A stretch of 64,000 bases of DNA from Bellilinea sp040754815 (GCA_040754815.1 JBFMBX010000002.1:248001-312000); one strand, 5' to 3'. Numbered from the stretch's first letter, positions 6,593 through 14,568 are shown. Notes: a model not told the origin generated them from the letters alone. Translations and numbers: made by a program.

Positions 6593-6771
6593 CTGTTCTC
6601 TCGTGGTATACTTCCTCACGAGGTGAGCAGCGCACACTGCTTGCCTCAACCGTGAGCGTGTTGCCGCACGGCTCACGGAACGCCCCGGTCGGGCGCACAA
6701 CGCCCGACGGGGCGTTGTGTTTGCGGGTGCGTTTTGGTTGAGGCAATTCATTCTTGGTTTGAAAAAGTGCT
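6561..6771 (-). ncRNA. Candidate structured non-coding RNA, own promoter and terminator
   Basis: The predicted transcript starts near 6771 and ends at the 6561-6592 terminator, about 210 nt. A long-range 11-bp stem (6736-6746 with 6641-6651) encloses two hairpins. One pairs 6679-6687 with 6708-6716 and 6689-6695 with 6701-6707, 16 bp with a single bulge. The other pairs 6650-6657 with 6671-6678, extended by 3 bp; it overlaps the last 2 bases of the long stem, so the two compete slightly there. A 6-bp hairpin (6600-6605/6617-6622) precedes the terminator. There is no SD-preceded ORF of conviction. The layout fits a stable regulatory or functional RNA, not an mRNA. It matches no RNA family I recognise (not tmRNA, RNase P, SRP or 6S by visible motifs). 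Confidence 0.6.
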
Positions 6772-6777
6772 AGGGAT

Positions 6778-6806
6778 AATATAACATTAATCTGTACAAG
6801 TGTCAA
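6778..6806 (-). promoter_or_regulatory. Consensus promoter for the structured RNA
   Basis: TTGACA (6806-6801), a 17-bp spacer, and TATATT (6783-6778) on the minus strand. This is among the best housekeeping-type promoters in the window. It follows a terminator and drives no convincing coding gene. Confidence 0.85.
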
Positions 6807-6822
6807 TACTTGTACAGATTAA
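6787..6822. promoter_or_regulatory. 15-bp perfect inverted repeat, likely operator
   Basis: TTAATCTGTACAAGT and ACTTGTACAGATTAA are separated by 6 bp. Each arm holds a TGTACA core (6793-6798, 6811-6816), centres 18 bp apart. The repeat spans the spacer and overlaps the -35 box, so a bound dimer or tetramer would block the promoter. The neighbouring HTH gene product is a candidate ligand by proximity only. Confidence 0.7.
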
Positions 6823-6850
6823 AACAACAAAAAAGCGGCTTGCCGCCGCT
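6820..6850 (-). terminator. Rho-independent terminator after HTH gene
   Basis: AGCGGC and GCCGCT (5-nt loop) overlap the TAG stop at 6849-6851 and are followed on the minus strand by TTTTTTGTTGTTTT. Confidence 0.75.
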
Positions 6851-7313
6851 ATATGACTAATGGGCTGGTTTTCGGTTTGTAGGGTGTGCCATCTGGATTA
6901 AATAATGTTCTTCCTTGTCTTCCACGTTGACGGTATATCTCGCTACAATAAGCAACATCGGCTTCATCTACGAGTACTTTGTTTCCATCCAAGCCTAATT
7001 GCCTTATATAACCAGCCTTCACCCATCTCACAATCGTAGGATGGGGAATCTGATAGTCCCTTGCCGCTTTTGCTATCCAGATTGGGTTTCCCCTCAAATG
7101 AGCGTGCATCTGGTACTCCGGTAAATCCTCTTTACGGAGACCCTTTTCCTGGATGGCTTCAACTCGCACTTCATCTTCGCTCACGACCATTTCTCCAGCC
7201 ACAACTCCCGCCCTGATTTTACCTTTCTCAATCAAGGCACGCAAGCGGGCTTCCTCCAGCCCATACTTTCGGGCGGCTTCGGCTACCGGGAGAAATGTAG
7301 GGAGTGTAACCAT
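6849..7313 (-). CDS. Double helix-turn-helix DNA-binding protein
   Basis: 154 residues, ATG 7313 with AGGAAGG upstream. Two excisionase/MerR-like HTH units are visible. One is residues about 9-45 (VAEAARKYGLEEARLRALIEKGKIRAG). The other is about 77-118 (IWIAKAARDYQIPHPTIVRWVKAGYIRQLG). The C-terminus is basic (YRQRGRQGRTLFNPDG). As the last gene before tRNA-Pro in a plasmid-like module it could be an excisionase, a master regulator, or the repressor of the adjacent palindromic promoter. The HTH reading is firm; the role is inference. Confidence 0.72.
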   Translation of the reverse strand: MVTLPTFLPVAEAARKYGLEEARLRALIEKGKIRAGVVAGEMVVSEDEVRVEAIQEKGLRKEDLPEYQMHAHLRGNPIWIAKAARDYQIPHPTIVRWVKAGYIRQLGLDGNKVLVDEADVAYCSEIYRQRGRQGRTLFNPDGTPYKPKTSPLVI

Positions 7314-7330
7314 ACCTGACCTTCCTGATC

Positions 7331-7368
7331 AAAACACAAAACGCACCCAGGGATCCATCGGGTGCGTT
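7331..7368 (-). terminator. Terminator downstream of tRNA-Pro
   Basis: AACGCACCC and GGGTGCGTT pair (9 bp, 11-nt loop), followed on the minus strand by TTTTGTGTTTTG. Confidence 0.8.
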
Positions 7369-7399
7369 GCGGAGTACAGGGATGGAATCCCTGTGGAAG

Positions 7400-7474
7400 T
7401 CGGGGCGGGCGGATTTGAACCGCCGACCTCACGGACCCGAACCGTGCACTCTAACCGGGCTGAGCCACGCCCCG
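7400..7474 (-). tRNA. tRNA-Pro (anticodon CGG)
   Basis: A complete cloverleaf: acceptor CGGGGCG/CGCCCCG, D-stem GCTC/GAGT, anticodon stem CACGG/CCGTG with loop TTCGGGT (anticodon CGG, reads CCG), T-arm GGCGG TTCAAAT CCGCC, discriminator A. CCA is not encoded. The 3' end faces the plasmid-like module, a common integration geometry. Confidence 0.96.
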
Positions 7475-7484
7475 AACAAGCCCC

Positions 7485-7513
7485 ATTATACCCTTTCATC
7501 AGATTATCGGCAA
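7485..7513 (-). promoter_or_regulatory. tRNA-Pro promoter
   Basis: TTGCCG (7513-7508), a 17-bp spacer, TATAAT (7490-7485), 10 bp before the tRNA 5' end. Confidence 0.8.
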
Positions 7514-7598
7514 GATTTTTTAAGTCAAATCGGGCAGAATCTCGTCGATTCTAAAAATTAAAATCGCTTAAGATTTTTTACAATTTGTAAAATTACTA

Positions 7599-7626
7599 TT
7601 GTCACTTTTTAGAAATCTGATATACA
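7599..7626 (+). promoter_or_regulatory. Promoter candidate for the Rrf2 gene
   Basis: TTGTCA, a 16-bp spacer, TATACA. The surrounding 120 bp is very AT-rich and includes a TTACAA/TTGTAA inverted repeat just upstream (about 7579-7590), a possible autoregulatory site. Confidence 0.55.
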
Positions 7627-7679
7627 ATTAAAATACCTTACAAAATCAATAACCATTGTAGAAATTCAAGGAGAGAACC

Positions 7680-8156
7680 ATGTTTCGCATCAGCAGAAGA
7701 CTGGACTATGGCTTGCAAGTGATGATTGCCCTCGCCGGCAACACCACCGGCCGCCCCATTCCCAGCGCCCAGCTTTCTGAGTCCCTCAACATCCCCTTAC
7801 CCTTCCTGCATCAGATTGCCCACTCTCTCATGCAAGCCGGGTTGATCAAAGCCACCCCCGGCCCTCGTGGCGGCTTGCGCCTGAATCATCCGGCAAAGAA
7901 CATCAGTGTCCTCAAAATTGCCGAGGTGCTGGAAGGCCCCATCTGCCTGTCCCCCTGTCTGGAGGAGCCGGAAGACTGCCCGCGCAATGAAATTTGCACC
8001 TCAAAACTCATGTGGGAAGAATTGCAAAACAACATCGTTGCCTATCTTTCTTCCACCACCCTCGAAAAACTGGCCGCCTACTCCGAGTTGATTTCCCCTA
8101 AAACTGAAAAACAACCGGTTGAAGAGACTCAGGATCTCGCTGTGAAAGAACATTAA
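7680..8156 (+). CDS. Rrf2-family transcriptional regulator with cysteine cluster
   Basis: 158 residues. The N-terminal winged helix is typical (MFRISRRLDYGLQVMIALA, then a SAQLSESLNIPLPFLHQI recognition segment and PGPRGGLRL wing). Cys89, Cys93, Cys100 and Cys106 lie after the dimer helix; the last three (C-x6-C-x5-C) resemble the Fe-S-binding triad of IscR/NsrR relatives. Iron-sulphur, redox or NO sensing is therefore likely but the target is unknown. AAGGAGAG precedes the ATG. The convergent neighbour is a thiol peroxidase gene, which fits a redox theme. Confidence 0.88.
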   Translation: MFRISRRLDYGLQVMIALAGNTTGRPIPSAQLSESLNIPLPFLHQIAHSLMQAGLIKATPGPRGGLRLNHPAKNISVLKIAEVLEGPICLSPCLEEPEDCPRNEICTSKLMWEELQNNIVAYLSSTTLEKLAAYSELISPKTEKQPVEETQDLAVKEH

Positions 8157-8187
8157 TGGTCGTTTGATTTTCAAAGCATTCCACCAA

Positions 8188-8233
8188 AAAGCCGGGCAGG
8201 TTCATGAAACCCCACCCGGCTTTAATTTTTTTT
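8188..8233. terminator. Bidirectional terminator
   Basis: AAAGCCGGG and CCCGGCTTT flank an 18-nt loop, with a T-run on the plus strand (8226-8233) and A-run on the other side. It serves the converging Rrf2 and bcp genes. Confidence 0.85.
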
Positions 8234-8242
8234 CTCCATTCA

Positions 8243-8707
8243 TCAGGCTGATTGCAAAGCCGTCAGCACTTCTTTTGAATGTCCATCCGGCTTGACATCC
8301 GGAAAGACCCGCAGAATCATACCGTCGGCCCCAATTAAGAAGGTAGTGCGCAGCACACCGTCATACTCCCGCCCCATAAATTTTTTTCGACCCCACGCAC
8401 CGTATAATTCACAAACTTTGTGATCTTCATCGGCCAGCAAAGTAAACGGCAGGTTGTATTTTTCCTTAAACTTTGCATGGGATTTGGGAGAATCGGGACT
8501 TACCCCCAGAATCACAACCCCGGCCTGTTCATAATTGGAATAATCATCCCGAAAACTGCAGGCTTCTTTGGTGCAGCCTGGTGTATCATCCTTCGGATAG
8601 AAATACAACACCACCGGCCTGCCCCGAAAATCACTCAAACGGCGGGGAGTTCCTGTTTCATCCAACAGTTCAAAATCCGGCGCTGGAATGTTTGCTGAAA
8701 TTGGCAT
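8243..8707 (-). CDS. bcp: Peroxiredoxin, Bcp/PrxQ type
   Basis: 154 residues from ATG 8707 (MPISANIPAPDF) behind GAGGAGG; upstream in-frame sequence is a shadow of the next gene. The motif FYPKDDTPGCTKEAC carries peroxidatic Cys45 and resolving Cys50, the atypical 2-Cys PrxQ arrangement, which reduces hydroperoxides with electrons from thioredoxin. The C-terminal part (GREYDGVLRTTFLIGADG) holds the conserved active-site Arg region. It is the last gene of the seven-gene leftward operon, 22 bp after the MoeA fusion. Confidence 0.95.
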   Translation of the reverse strand: MPISANIPAPDFELLDETGTPRRLSDFRGRPVVLYFYPKDDTPGCTKEACSFRDDYSNYEQAGVVILGVSPDSPKSHAKFKEKYNLPFTLLADEDHKVCELYGAWGRKKFMGREYDGVLRTTFLIGADGMILRVFPDVKPDGHSKEVLTALQSA

Positions 8708-8729
8708 GATTAACCTCCTCTGGCTATAT

Positions 8730-10685
8730 TTATAGTATCCATCTTCCCATGCGGGAAGTATCGTAACCCGGTAACTCGGTAACCGCTTTCCGGAAATTTT
8801 CATCATGAGCAAGGACAAACAGCGGTTGCAGCAATTCATCCTCGGCATACACCGCCGGGATGACCAGATCGTATTCTTCATCAAATAACGGAATGAAATC
8901 CAGATCCAGAGCCACCGCCGCCGCCGCAATGCCAAGACCGCAATCAGCCCGGCCTGAAGCAATGGCTGCCGCTACGGCCAGATGTGTGTATTCTTCCTGC
9001 TCATAACCGCGAATTTGCCCGGCAGAAATACCGAGCAGTTTTAAGTGATAATCCAGTAGAATGCGGGTTCCCGCACCACGCTGACGATTAACAAAAACGA
9101 TATCTTCTCGAATCAAATCCTTCAAACCCTCAATTCTTTTGGGGTTGCCTTTGGCAACCAGCAGTCCCTGCACCCGATTTACCCAACCAAGTATACGCAC
9201 ATTTTGATCAGGAAGGTATTGCCGAACCGTCGCAAGGTTATACACACCGCTTTCCTCATCCAGCAAATGACAGCCGGCCAGATGAGTTTCACCGCGGCGC
9301 AACGCAACCAGCCCACCCTGACTGCCGACATTCGCAGAAACCAGCCGCCTTCCCCTTTCTGCCAGAAACTGCGCCAGCAAATCCAGACTGATATCGTGCG
9401 AGCCGATGGCAAAAATGGTCTGATTCAGCTCATCCGCCCGGCGATAAAGCCGCACTTTGACACGGCTGCCGGCTTCGACTCCCTGTACACCGCGCGGCAA
9501 AATGAGGATACCATCCGCTCGCACCAGTGATGTGATTACCCCGGCGCCACGTGAAAGTGGCGCAGCCAGAATCTGATCTCCGACCTTTCCGGCCACCACT
9601 CTCACGTAATCATCATCCCCCGGCGGAGAGGTCAATTTTCGCGTGATTTTCGCCTCAATCTCAACCGGTTTATGCGGAGCACGCCCAAGCCAACGCGCCA
9701 GTAGCGGCTCTACGAAAATCTCACCCGTAAGAGCAGCCGAGACGGGATAACCCGGTACACCAAGGATCGGACACAGGCTGTCATCCTGCCGTCGAATCAT
9801 CCCCAGAATTACCGGATGACCGGGTCTTACCGCAACACCGTGAACCAGCAACTCACCCAGTTCCTGCACAACCGCCGCGGAAAAATCCTCCGAACCGGCC
9901 GATGAACCGGCATTGAGCAGCACCAGATCATGGTTTTGTGCTGATTCCCACACGCGCTGACGAATCGCCCCAAAATCATCCACCGTGATGGGGTAACGCT
10001 GCGGTTCACCGCCCCATTGCAAGACCTGCGCTGCCAGCACGATCGAATTAAACTCAATGATTTTTCCGGGTTCTACCGGCTGGCCCACCTCAATCAACTC
10101 CGTGCCAGTTGGAAGTATCGCAACACGCGGCTTCCGGCTTACCGTGATGCGATCGTGTCCCGCGGCTGCTACCGCACCTAAATCCACTGCTCGCAGCACA
10201 TGACCGGAGGGTAAAACCAGCTGAGTCGCCACAATATCCTCCCCCATCGGGCGCACATGCGACCATGGCGGCAGAGCGGCCCGCAGTCGAATCGCCGCCG
10301 GGTGACGCACATCGCCAAAAAGTTGGCCGCTTTCATCTAGCGGTTCGATGTTTTCCACCGGCACAACCGCATTGGCCCATAAAGGCAGCGGATCACCGGT
10401 ATCCACATACACCGCCTGTCTTCCAACCGTCAGAGTGATGGGATTGGTCGGCATTGCGCCAGCCGTATCCTCCGCCCGTAACGCAAAGCCATCCATGGCT
10501 GCAGCATGATAATGAGGTGAGGAAATTCGCGCCCAGACCGGTTTGGCAGTCACCCTCCCCACCAGATCAGGCGAGAGGGGAAGGGTTTCTTCACCCAATA
10601 CTCGATTTAATCCGGCTTTTGCCAGCGCCTGATCGAAACGCTCCACAGCCTCGGGTAATGGAATATCCTGCAGGTAGATGGACAT
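8730..10685 (-). CDS. Molybdopterin molybdenumtransferase fused to a PBP-like domain
   Basis: 651 residues. Residues 1 to about 405 are MoeA: YHAAAMDGFALRAEDT, MGEDIVATQLVLPSGHVLRAVDLG, PTGTELIEVGQ, LLNAGSSAGSEDF and GVPGYPVSA. MoeA inserts molybdenum (or tungsten) into adenylylated molybdopterin. Residues about 410-640 form a periplasmic-binding-protein-like domain (IFAIGSHDISLDLLAQFL, NRQRGAGTRILLDYHL, GRADCGLGIAAAAVAL) of the kind often annotated next to MoeA, perhaps sensing oxyanion or cofactor. GAGGAG precedes the ATG. A stand-alone MoeA lies two genes upstream, so the two paralogues probably differ in metal or step. Confidence 0.92.
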   Translation of the reverse strand: MSIYLQDIPLPEAVERFDQALAKAGLNRVLGEETLPLSPDLVGRVTAKPVWARISSPHYHAAAMDGFALRAEDTAGAMPTNPITLTVGRQAVYVDTGDPLPLWANAVVPVENIEPLDESGQLFGDVRHPAAIRLRAALPPWSHVRPMGEDIVATQLVLPSGHVLRAVDLGAVAAAGHDRITVSRKPRVAILPTGTELIEVGQPVEPGKIIEFNSIVLAAQVLQWGGEPQRYPITVDDFGAIRQRVWESAQNHDLVLLNAGSSAGSEDFSAAVVQELGELLVHGVAVRPGHPVILGMIRRQDDSLCPILGVPGYPVSAALTGEIFVEPLLARWLGRAPHKPVEIEAKITRKLTSPPGDDDYVRVVAGKVGDQILAAPLSRGAGVITSLVRADGILILPRGVQGVEAGSRVKVRLYRRADELNQTIFAIGSHDISLDLLAQFLAERGRRLVSANVGSQGGLVALRRGETHLAGCHLLDEESGVYNLATVRQYLPDQNVRILGWVNRVQGLLVAKGNPKRIEGLKDLIREDIVFVNRQRGAGTRILLDYHLKLLGISAGQIRGYEQEEYTHLAVAAAIASGRADCGLGIAAAAVALDLDFIPLFDEEYDLVIPAVYAEDELLQPLFVLAHDENFRKAVTELPGYDTSRMGRWIL

Positions 10686-10694
10686 CGCAGCTCC

Positions 10695-11651
10695 TCAAGG
10701 TTCAATCTTTTGTCCCGAAACTATTTTCTCAAAACAATTCAAATCACAAGTAGAGGTAATTTCCCGCCGGCTGAGGAAGTAAAGGGTAGCCATCGAATGG
10801 TTGTTGGTTATGCCCAACCCCATGCCGGCCAAATAACCATACTTTGCTGCCTGCGTGGCAATGTTTTTGTCCGCCCGTCCGTATGGATAAGCAACCGTTA
10901 GTTGCTCCACATTCAACAAATCTTCCAGATACGCTTTCGATTCAACCAGCTGCTCACGAATCAGCGCTGGTTTTTTAATCAAATCCTCATGGCTGACCGT
11001 GTGACTGCCGATTTCCCAGCCGTTGGCAAACAACTCAATTACCTGTTCCTTCGTGAGGTAGGGCGAGGCACCTACATCTCTGGTAATCAGGTAAACTGCT
11101 CCGGTGTAACCATGCTCCTTGAGAACGGGAAAAGCGTACTCATATACACTTTGGTAACCATCATCGAAAGTTAGAATAATGGGTTTGGGAGGTAAATCCC
11201 CACCTTTCAAAAGCACTCTTGCTAATTCAAGAGGGGTAATCGTCTCGTACCCGTTTTTGGACAGATACTCCATTTGATTTTGAAAATTTTTCAAAGAAAC
11301 CTCATAACGATTGCTGGTTTCTCCGTCAATGATGCGGTGATAAAGCAAAATCGGAACGGTCAGCTGCCCCGCCGGGTAATAAACCCGCCCCGGCTGCAGG
11401 GTTGAATGAGGGGTAACTGTTCTGGTGGGTCGCGCTGTGGCGGTGAAACGAGTTGTCGGACCAGGTCTCGTAATGAGGGGGGTTGAGAAATTTTCCGCAA
11501 GGGGAGAAACTATTACTGTAGCCGTATTGAGGGTCGTTTCTTCAGCAGCATTGCTGCCGTTACCCGCCGCTTGAATGCCGCTGGCGCAGAGCATCAACAA
11601 CAGCAGGCTCAGCATCATGAAGATAATCCTTTTTCCTGTAAAGTTGATCAC
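10695..11651 (-). CDS. Secreted polysaccharide deacetylase
   Basis: About 318 residues with an N-terminal hydrophobic signal (IIFMMLSLLLLMLCASGIQA), a Thr/Pro/Arg linker, then a NodB-type domain: VPILLYHRI, TFDDGY (metal Asp), SHTVSH (metal His pair) and VAYPYGR. Such enzymes remove N-acetyl groups from peptidoglycan or exopolysaccharide. The start is GTG 11651 after GAGAGG; an ATG at 11618 would shorten the signal. It is embedded between two moeA genes, an unexpected partner. The family call is firm and the substrate unknown. Confidence 0.9.
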   Translation of the reverse strand: MINFTGKRIIFMMLSLLLLMLCASGIQAAGNGSNAAEETTLNTATVIVSPLAENFSTPLITRPGPTTRFTATARPTRTVTPHSTLQPGRVYYPAGQLTVPILLYHRIIDGETSNRYEVSLKNFQNQMEYLSKNGYETITPLELARVLLKGGDLPPKPIILTFDDGYQSVYEYAFPVLKEHGYTGAVYLITRDVGASPYLTKEQVIELFANGWEIGSHTVSHEDLIKKPALIREQLVESKAYLEDLLNVEQLTVAYPYGRADKNIATQAAKYGYLAGMGLGITNNHSMATLYFLSRREITSTCDLNCFEKIVSGQKIEP

Positions 11652-11657
11652 AAACTT

Positions 11658-12899
11658 TTATCCTCTCCCCAGCAATAATACTTCCACCTCTTCACCGGCG
11701 GCAACACCGGTAGCGTGTTCGGGGATATGAATCAAACCATCTGCGCGGCTGAGCGAGAAGATCAAATTGCTTTTGTAGAAAATCGGCTCAGCCAGCCAGC
11801 GGCCTTCTTTGATAAGTAATTTTGCAGGGTAGTAATCTTCCCGTCCGGCTTGCGAAGGCAGGTTTACCGTCAACCCGGCACGGATAGAGGCTCGAATCAT
11901 ATCGGAAACACCACACAATCGGTACAATGCCGGCCGCACGAACAAATGGGCGATCACCAGTGCGCTGACCGGATTGCCCGGCAGGCCAATGACCGGCTTA
12001 CCCTCACAAACCGCCAGAATGGTCGGCTTACCGGGCCGAATATTCAGTCCATGCACCAGCACCCCCGGTTTTCCCATCCGATTGATCACCTCAGCGGTCA
12101 GGTCACGGCTGCTGGCCGAGGAACCGGCCGTGATGATCACCGCATCGCATTCGTCAAGCGCTCTCCGTACACCATCTTCCAGCGCCGCCGCCTGATCGGG
12201 AAAAATGCCGTAACGCACGGCAACACCGCCGGTCTGTTCCACCAACGCGCTCAGCGAATAACTGTTGATATCGCGCACCTGCCCGGGTTGAAGAGACATC
12301 TGCGGCGGGATAACTTCATCGCCGGTGGAAAGAATCCCCACGCGTGGTTTTCGTAAAACTTCCACTTTCAGTATCCCCAACCCCATCAAACCGCCAATTT
12401 CGGCTGGCCGCAGAACTGCACCCGCCGGGATGATCTCCTCCCCCCGCCGGACATCTTCACCCGGTTTGAGCACATTTTCACCCTCCGCCACAGCGCGCAA
12501 CACTTCAATCTCCCCTTCGCGGGAAATCTGGGTGTATTCCAGCATGATCACCGCATCACTCCCGGAAGGCAACATGCCGCCGGTGTGAATCAGTGCCGCT
12601 TCCCCCGCCTGCAAATTGAACGGCGGCCGCTGTCCCATCGGCACCTCACCTCGAACGGTAAGGTAAGCCGGCAGCGTTTCACTGGCCCCAAAGGTGTCTG
12701 CTGCTCTCACGGCGTAGCCATCTACACTGCTGCGCGGAAAGGCGGGCAAATCCTCCGGGGCAATTATTCCGCGGGCAGTTATTCTGCCCACTGCATTGAC
12801 CGTCTCCATCCATTCGCTATCTTTCAGCCCTGGAAGGATGAAATCTATCCAGTACGCCAGTGCTCTTGATGGTGGAAGCAGCTCCAGAAATTCAGGCAT
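11658..12899 (-). CDS. moeA: Molybdopterin molybdenumtransferase
   Basis: 413 residues, the normal length for single-domain MoeA. Motifs in order are AFPRSSVDGYAVRAADT, HTGGMLPSGSDAVIMLEYT, GEDVRRGEEIIPAGAVLRPAEIG, ILSTGDEVIPP, TAGSSASSRDLT and GLPGNPVSALV. It catalyses molybdate insertion into MPT-AMP to give Mo-molybdopterin cofactor. It lies 3 bp after the UbiA-like gene and 6 bp before the deacetylase. No molybdoenzyme is encoded in this window. Confidence 0.95.
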   Translation of the reverse strand: MPEFLELLPPSRALAYWIDFILPGLKDSEWMETVNAVGRITARGIIAPEDLPAFPRSSVDGYAVRAADTFGASETLPAYLTVRGEVPMGQRPPFNLQAGEAALIHTGGMLPSGSDAVIMLEYTQISREGEIEVLRAVAEGENVLKPGEDVRRGEEIIPAGAVLRPAEIGGLMGLGILKVEVLRKPRVGILSTGDEVIPPQMSLQPGQVRDINSYSLSALVEQTGGVAVRYGIFPDQAAALEDGVRRALDECDAVIITAGSSASSRDLTAEVINRMGKPGVLVHGLNIRPGKPTILAVCEGKPVIGLPGNPVSALVIAHLFVRPALYRLCGVSDMIRASIRAGLTVNLPSQAGREDYYPAKLLIKEGRWLAEPIFYKSNLIFSLSRADGLIHIPEHATGVAAGEEVEVLLLGRG

Positions 12900-12902
12900 G
12901 AA

Positions 12903-13814
12903 TCACCCTGTCCAAAGCGAAAAAACTTGCAGGTAAAGCAGAATACCAAAACTTGCTGCTGCTGTCAGGCGGAGTAAATTCCAGTTTGGTTTTGCCCCGT
13001 TATTGATCTGCCACATCTGCCAGATTTGAAATAAGCCCACCGGCAGCACCAGCAAACGCGGCCAGGTCAACGACCACGATAAACCGGCAAACGGGCTGAT
13101 GCCGATCAGCAAAAATGCCAGCACAATCAAAAAATTATGCAGGTTCATTCCCCGTTGCCATCCCAGCCGAATCATCATATTTTGCCGTCCGGCTTTGATC
13201 TCACTGTAATAATTTTCCAGCGAAGTGGCCAGCGCCAGCGCTAAAAACAATGCGAGCAGCGGGAAATGAAACAGGCCCATGATTGGAATCAGTTCTCCCT
13301 GCTGAAGCAAAAAACCAAAGCCCGGCACCAATGTGGTGAGGAAGATAGCACTCACCAGTTCTCCATAACCGGAATAAACCAGCCGCAACGGCGGCACACC
13401 AAAAAAGAAGGCAAACAACCATGCAATGCCCAGCAGGAACAAACTGGCAGGCTGCAATACGCCCTGTGAGTAAAGGATGAAAGTGGTCAACGCGCCGAGC
13501 GTCATGGTGGTAGCAGCCGCCATCAGATACACATTTCGCGAAACAATCTTCCAATCATCCAGACGGCCGTTATCGGTGCTTGACCGGCGCGGTCTTTCCG
13601 CCACCAGGTCATAATACGATTTCAGATACACACTGCTCAGTTGCAGAAAAGTAACAACGGCTTGCCCGAACCAGTACACCGGCCAGTTGATCATCTCTCC
13701 GCGATAAACCAGCACCCCAACTCCGCTGGCGTATAACAATGCGCCAGCGAGCAGAGCCAAAGGCTGTGAAGTGCGGAGAAATTCGATTAGAACTTTGACA
13801 AAGTTTTTCGGCAT
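12903..13814 (-). CDS. UbiA/MenA-like membrane prenyltransferase with weak Asp motifs
   Basis: 303 residues with about eight TM helices. The UbiA outline is visible: LQLSSVYLKSYYDLVAERPR in place of the first NDxxDxxxD loop, FFGVPPLRLVYSGYGELV, and LENYYSEIKAGRQNMMIRLG in place of the second DxxxD loop. Several metal-binding aspartates are replaced, so diphosphate chemistry may be altered or lost. MenA-type activity (menaquinone prenylation) is the nearest known role. SD AGGA precedes ATG 13814. It overlaps neither neighbour but shares the operon. Confidence 0.75.
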   Translation of the reverse strand: MPKNFVKVLIEFLRTSQPLALLAGALLYASGVGVLVYRGEMINWPVYWFGQAVVTFLQLSSVYLKSYYDLVAERPRRSSTDNGRLDDWKIVSRNVYLMAAATTMTLGALTTFILYSQGVLQPASLFLLGIAWLFAFFFGVPPLRLVYSGYGELVSAIFLTTLVPGFGFLLQQGELIPIMGLFHFPLLALFLALALATSLENYYSEIKAGRQNMMIRLGWQRGMNLHNFLIVLAFLLIGISPFAGLSWSLTWPRLLVLPVGLFQIWQMWQINNGAKPNWNLLRLTAAASFGILLYLQVFSLWTG

Positions 13815-13830
13815 GGTAATTCCTGCTTTC

Positions 13831-14568
13831 TTAGATTAAGCCATACCCACCGTCAATCACAATTACTTCTCCGGTGATGTACACACTTTCCACCAGAAAT
13901 AACACCGCGCGCACCACATCCTGCGCACTCCCTTCGCGCTGCAAAGGCAGCCGCTGGATCAACCGCCCCCACTCCTCTTCCGAAGTTTGTTCATTTTTCA
14001 GGATCAGCCCCGGCGCAATGGCATTCACCCGAATATGAGGGGCAAGACGGCGCGCCAGTACGCGGGTCATCACCTCAAGGGCGGCTTTGCTGATCACATA
14101 AGCCGGGTATTGAGTCCAAACCTTGCGCGCCCCGGTATCACTCATGTTGATGATTACACCTCCCGGCTGCATCAGCCGCGCCGCCTCCACCGAACATAAC
14201 CACACCGCCCGCAGGTTCAGATTCATCACGGCGTCCCACTCCTCAACCGACATGCTCAATATATCCTGACGGGGCATAACCGCAGCGGAATTAACCAATA
14301 CGGCCAGCGGCAATCCGGTCTGTTCAACTTGAGCGAACATCCGCCTCACCGCCCGCTCATCTCGTAAATCGGCAGCAAACCGAAAAGCGGGTACACCCAG
14401 CGCTTCGATCTCATCGGCCGTCTTTTGAGCCTCCTCACCGGATTGATGGTAATGCAAAGCAACGGCGTAGCCCTGCCGTGCCAGTGCGAGGGCAATGGCT
14501 TTACCCATTCGCACCGCTCCACCCGTTACCAGTGCCAGCCGCCGATCTGTTTTTTCCATTTCTCTCAC
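13831..14568 (-). CDS. Short-chain dehydrogenase/reductase, pteridine-reductase-like
   Basis: About 245 residues. The cofactor motif TGGAVRMGKAIA (TGxxxRxG, NADPH style), VLVNSAAVM, the Ser at INMSDTG, and YVISK (catalytic Tyr/Lys) mark a classical SDR. The TGxxxR variant and NSAA pattern are those of FolM/PTR1-type pteridine reductases. The GTG at 14568 overlaps the proline dehydrogenase stop as GTGA; an ATG at 14559 is also possible. A pterin role would fit a moco-rich operon but is inference. Confidence 0.85.
   Translation of the reverse strand: MREMEKTDRRLALVTGGAVRMGKAIALALARQGYAVALHYHQSGEEAQKTADEIEALGVPAFRFAADLRDERAVRRMFAQVEQTGLPLAVLVNSAAVMPRQDILSMSVEEWDAVMNLNLRAVWLCSVEAARLMQPGGVIINMSDTGARKVWTQYPAYVISKAALEVMTRVLARRLAPHIRVNAIAPGLILKNEQTSEEEWGRLIQRLPLQREGSAQDVVRAVLFLVESVYITGEVIVIDGGYGLI

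Noticed and set aside
6284..6751. A 155-codon minus-strand frame through the structured RNA
   Set aside because: It starts in the RNA 5' region without an SD, is Arg/Ala/Pro-biased as expected from GC-rich hairpins, and runs through the terminator.
6483..6771. tmRNA or a permuted tmRNA
   Set aside because: There is a T-arm, but no tag ORF ending in an Ala-Ala-type sequence, no 5' partner in the right order, and a terminator splits the two parts.
1..7313. Calling the left module a proven integrative conjugative element
   Set aside because: No integrase, relaxase, VirB4/D4 or second att site is visible in the window. Only partition, ssb and unknown genes support mobility.
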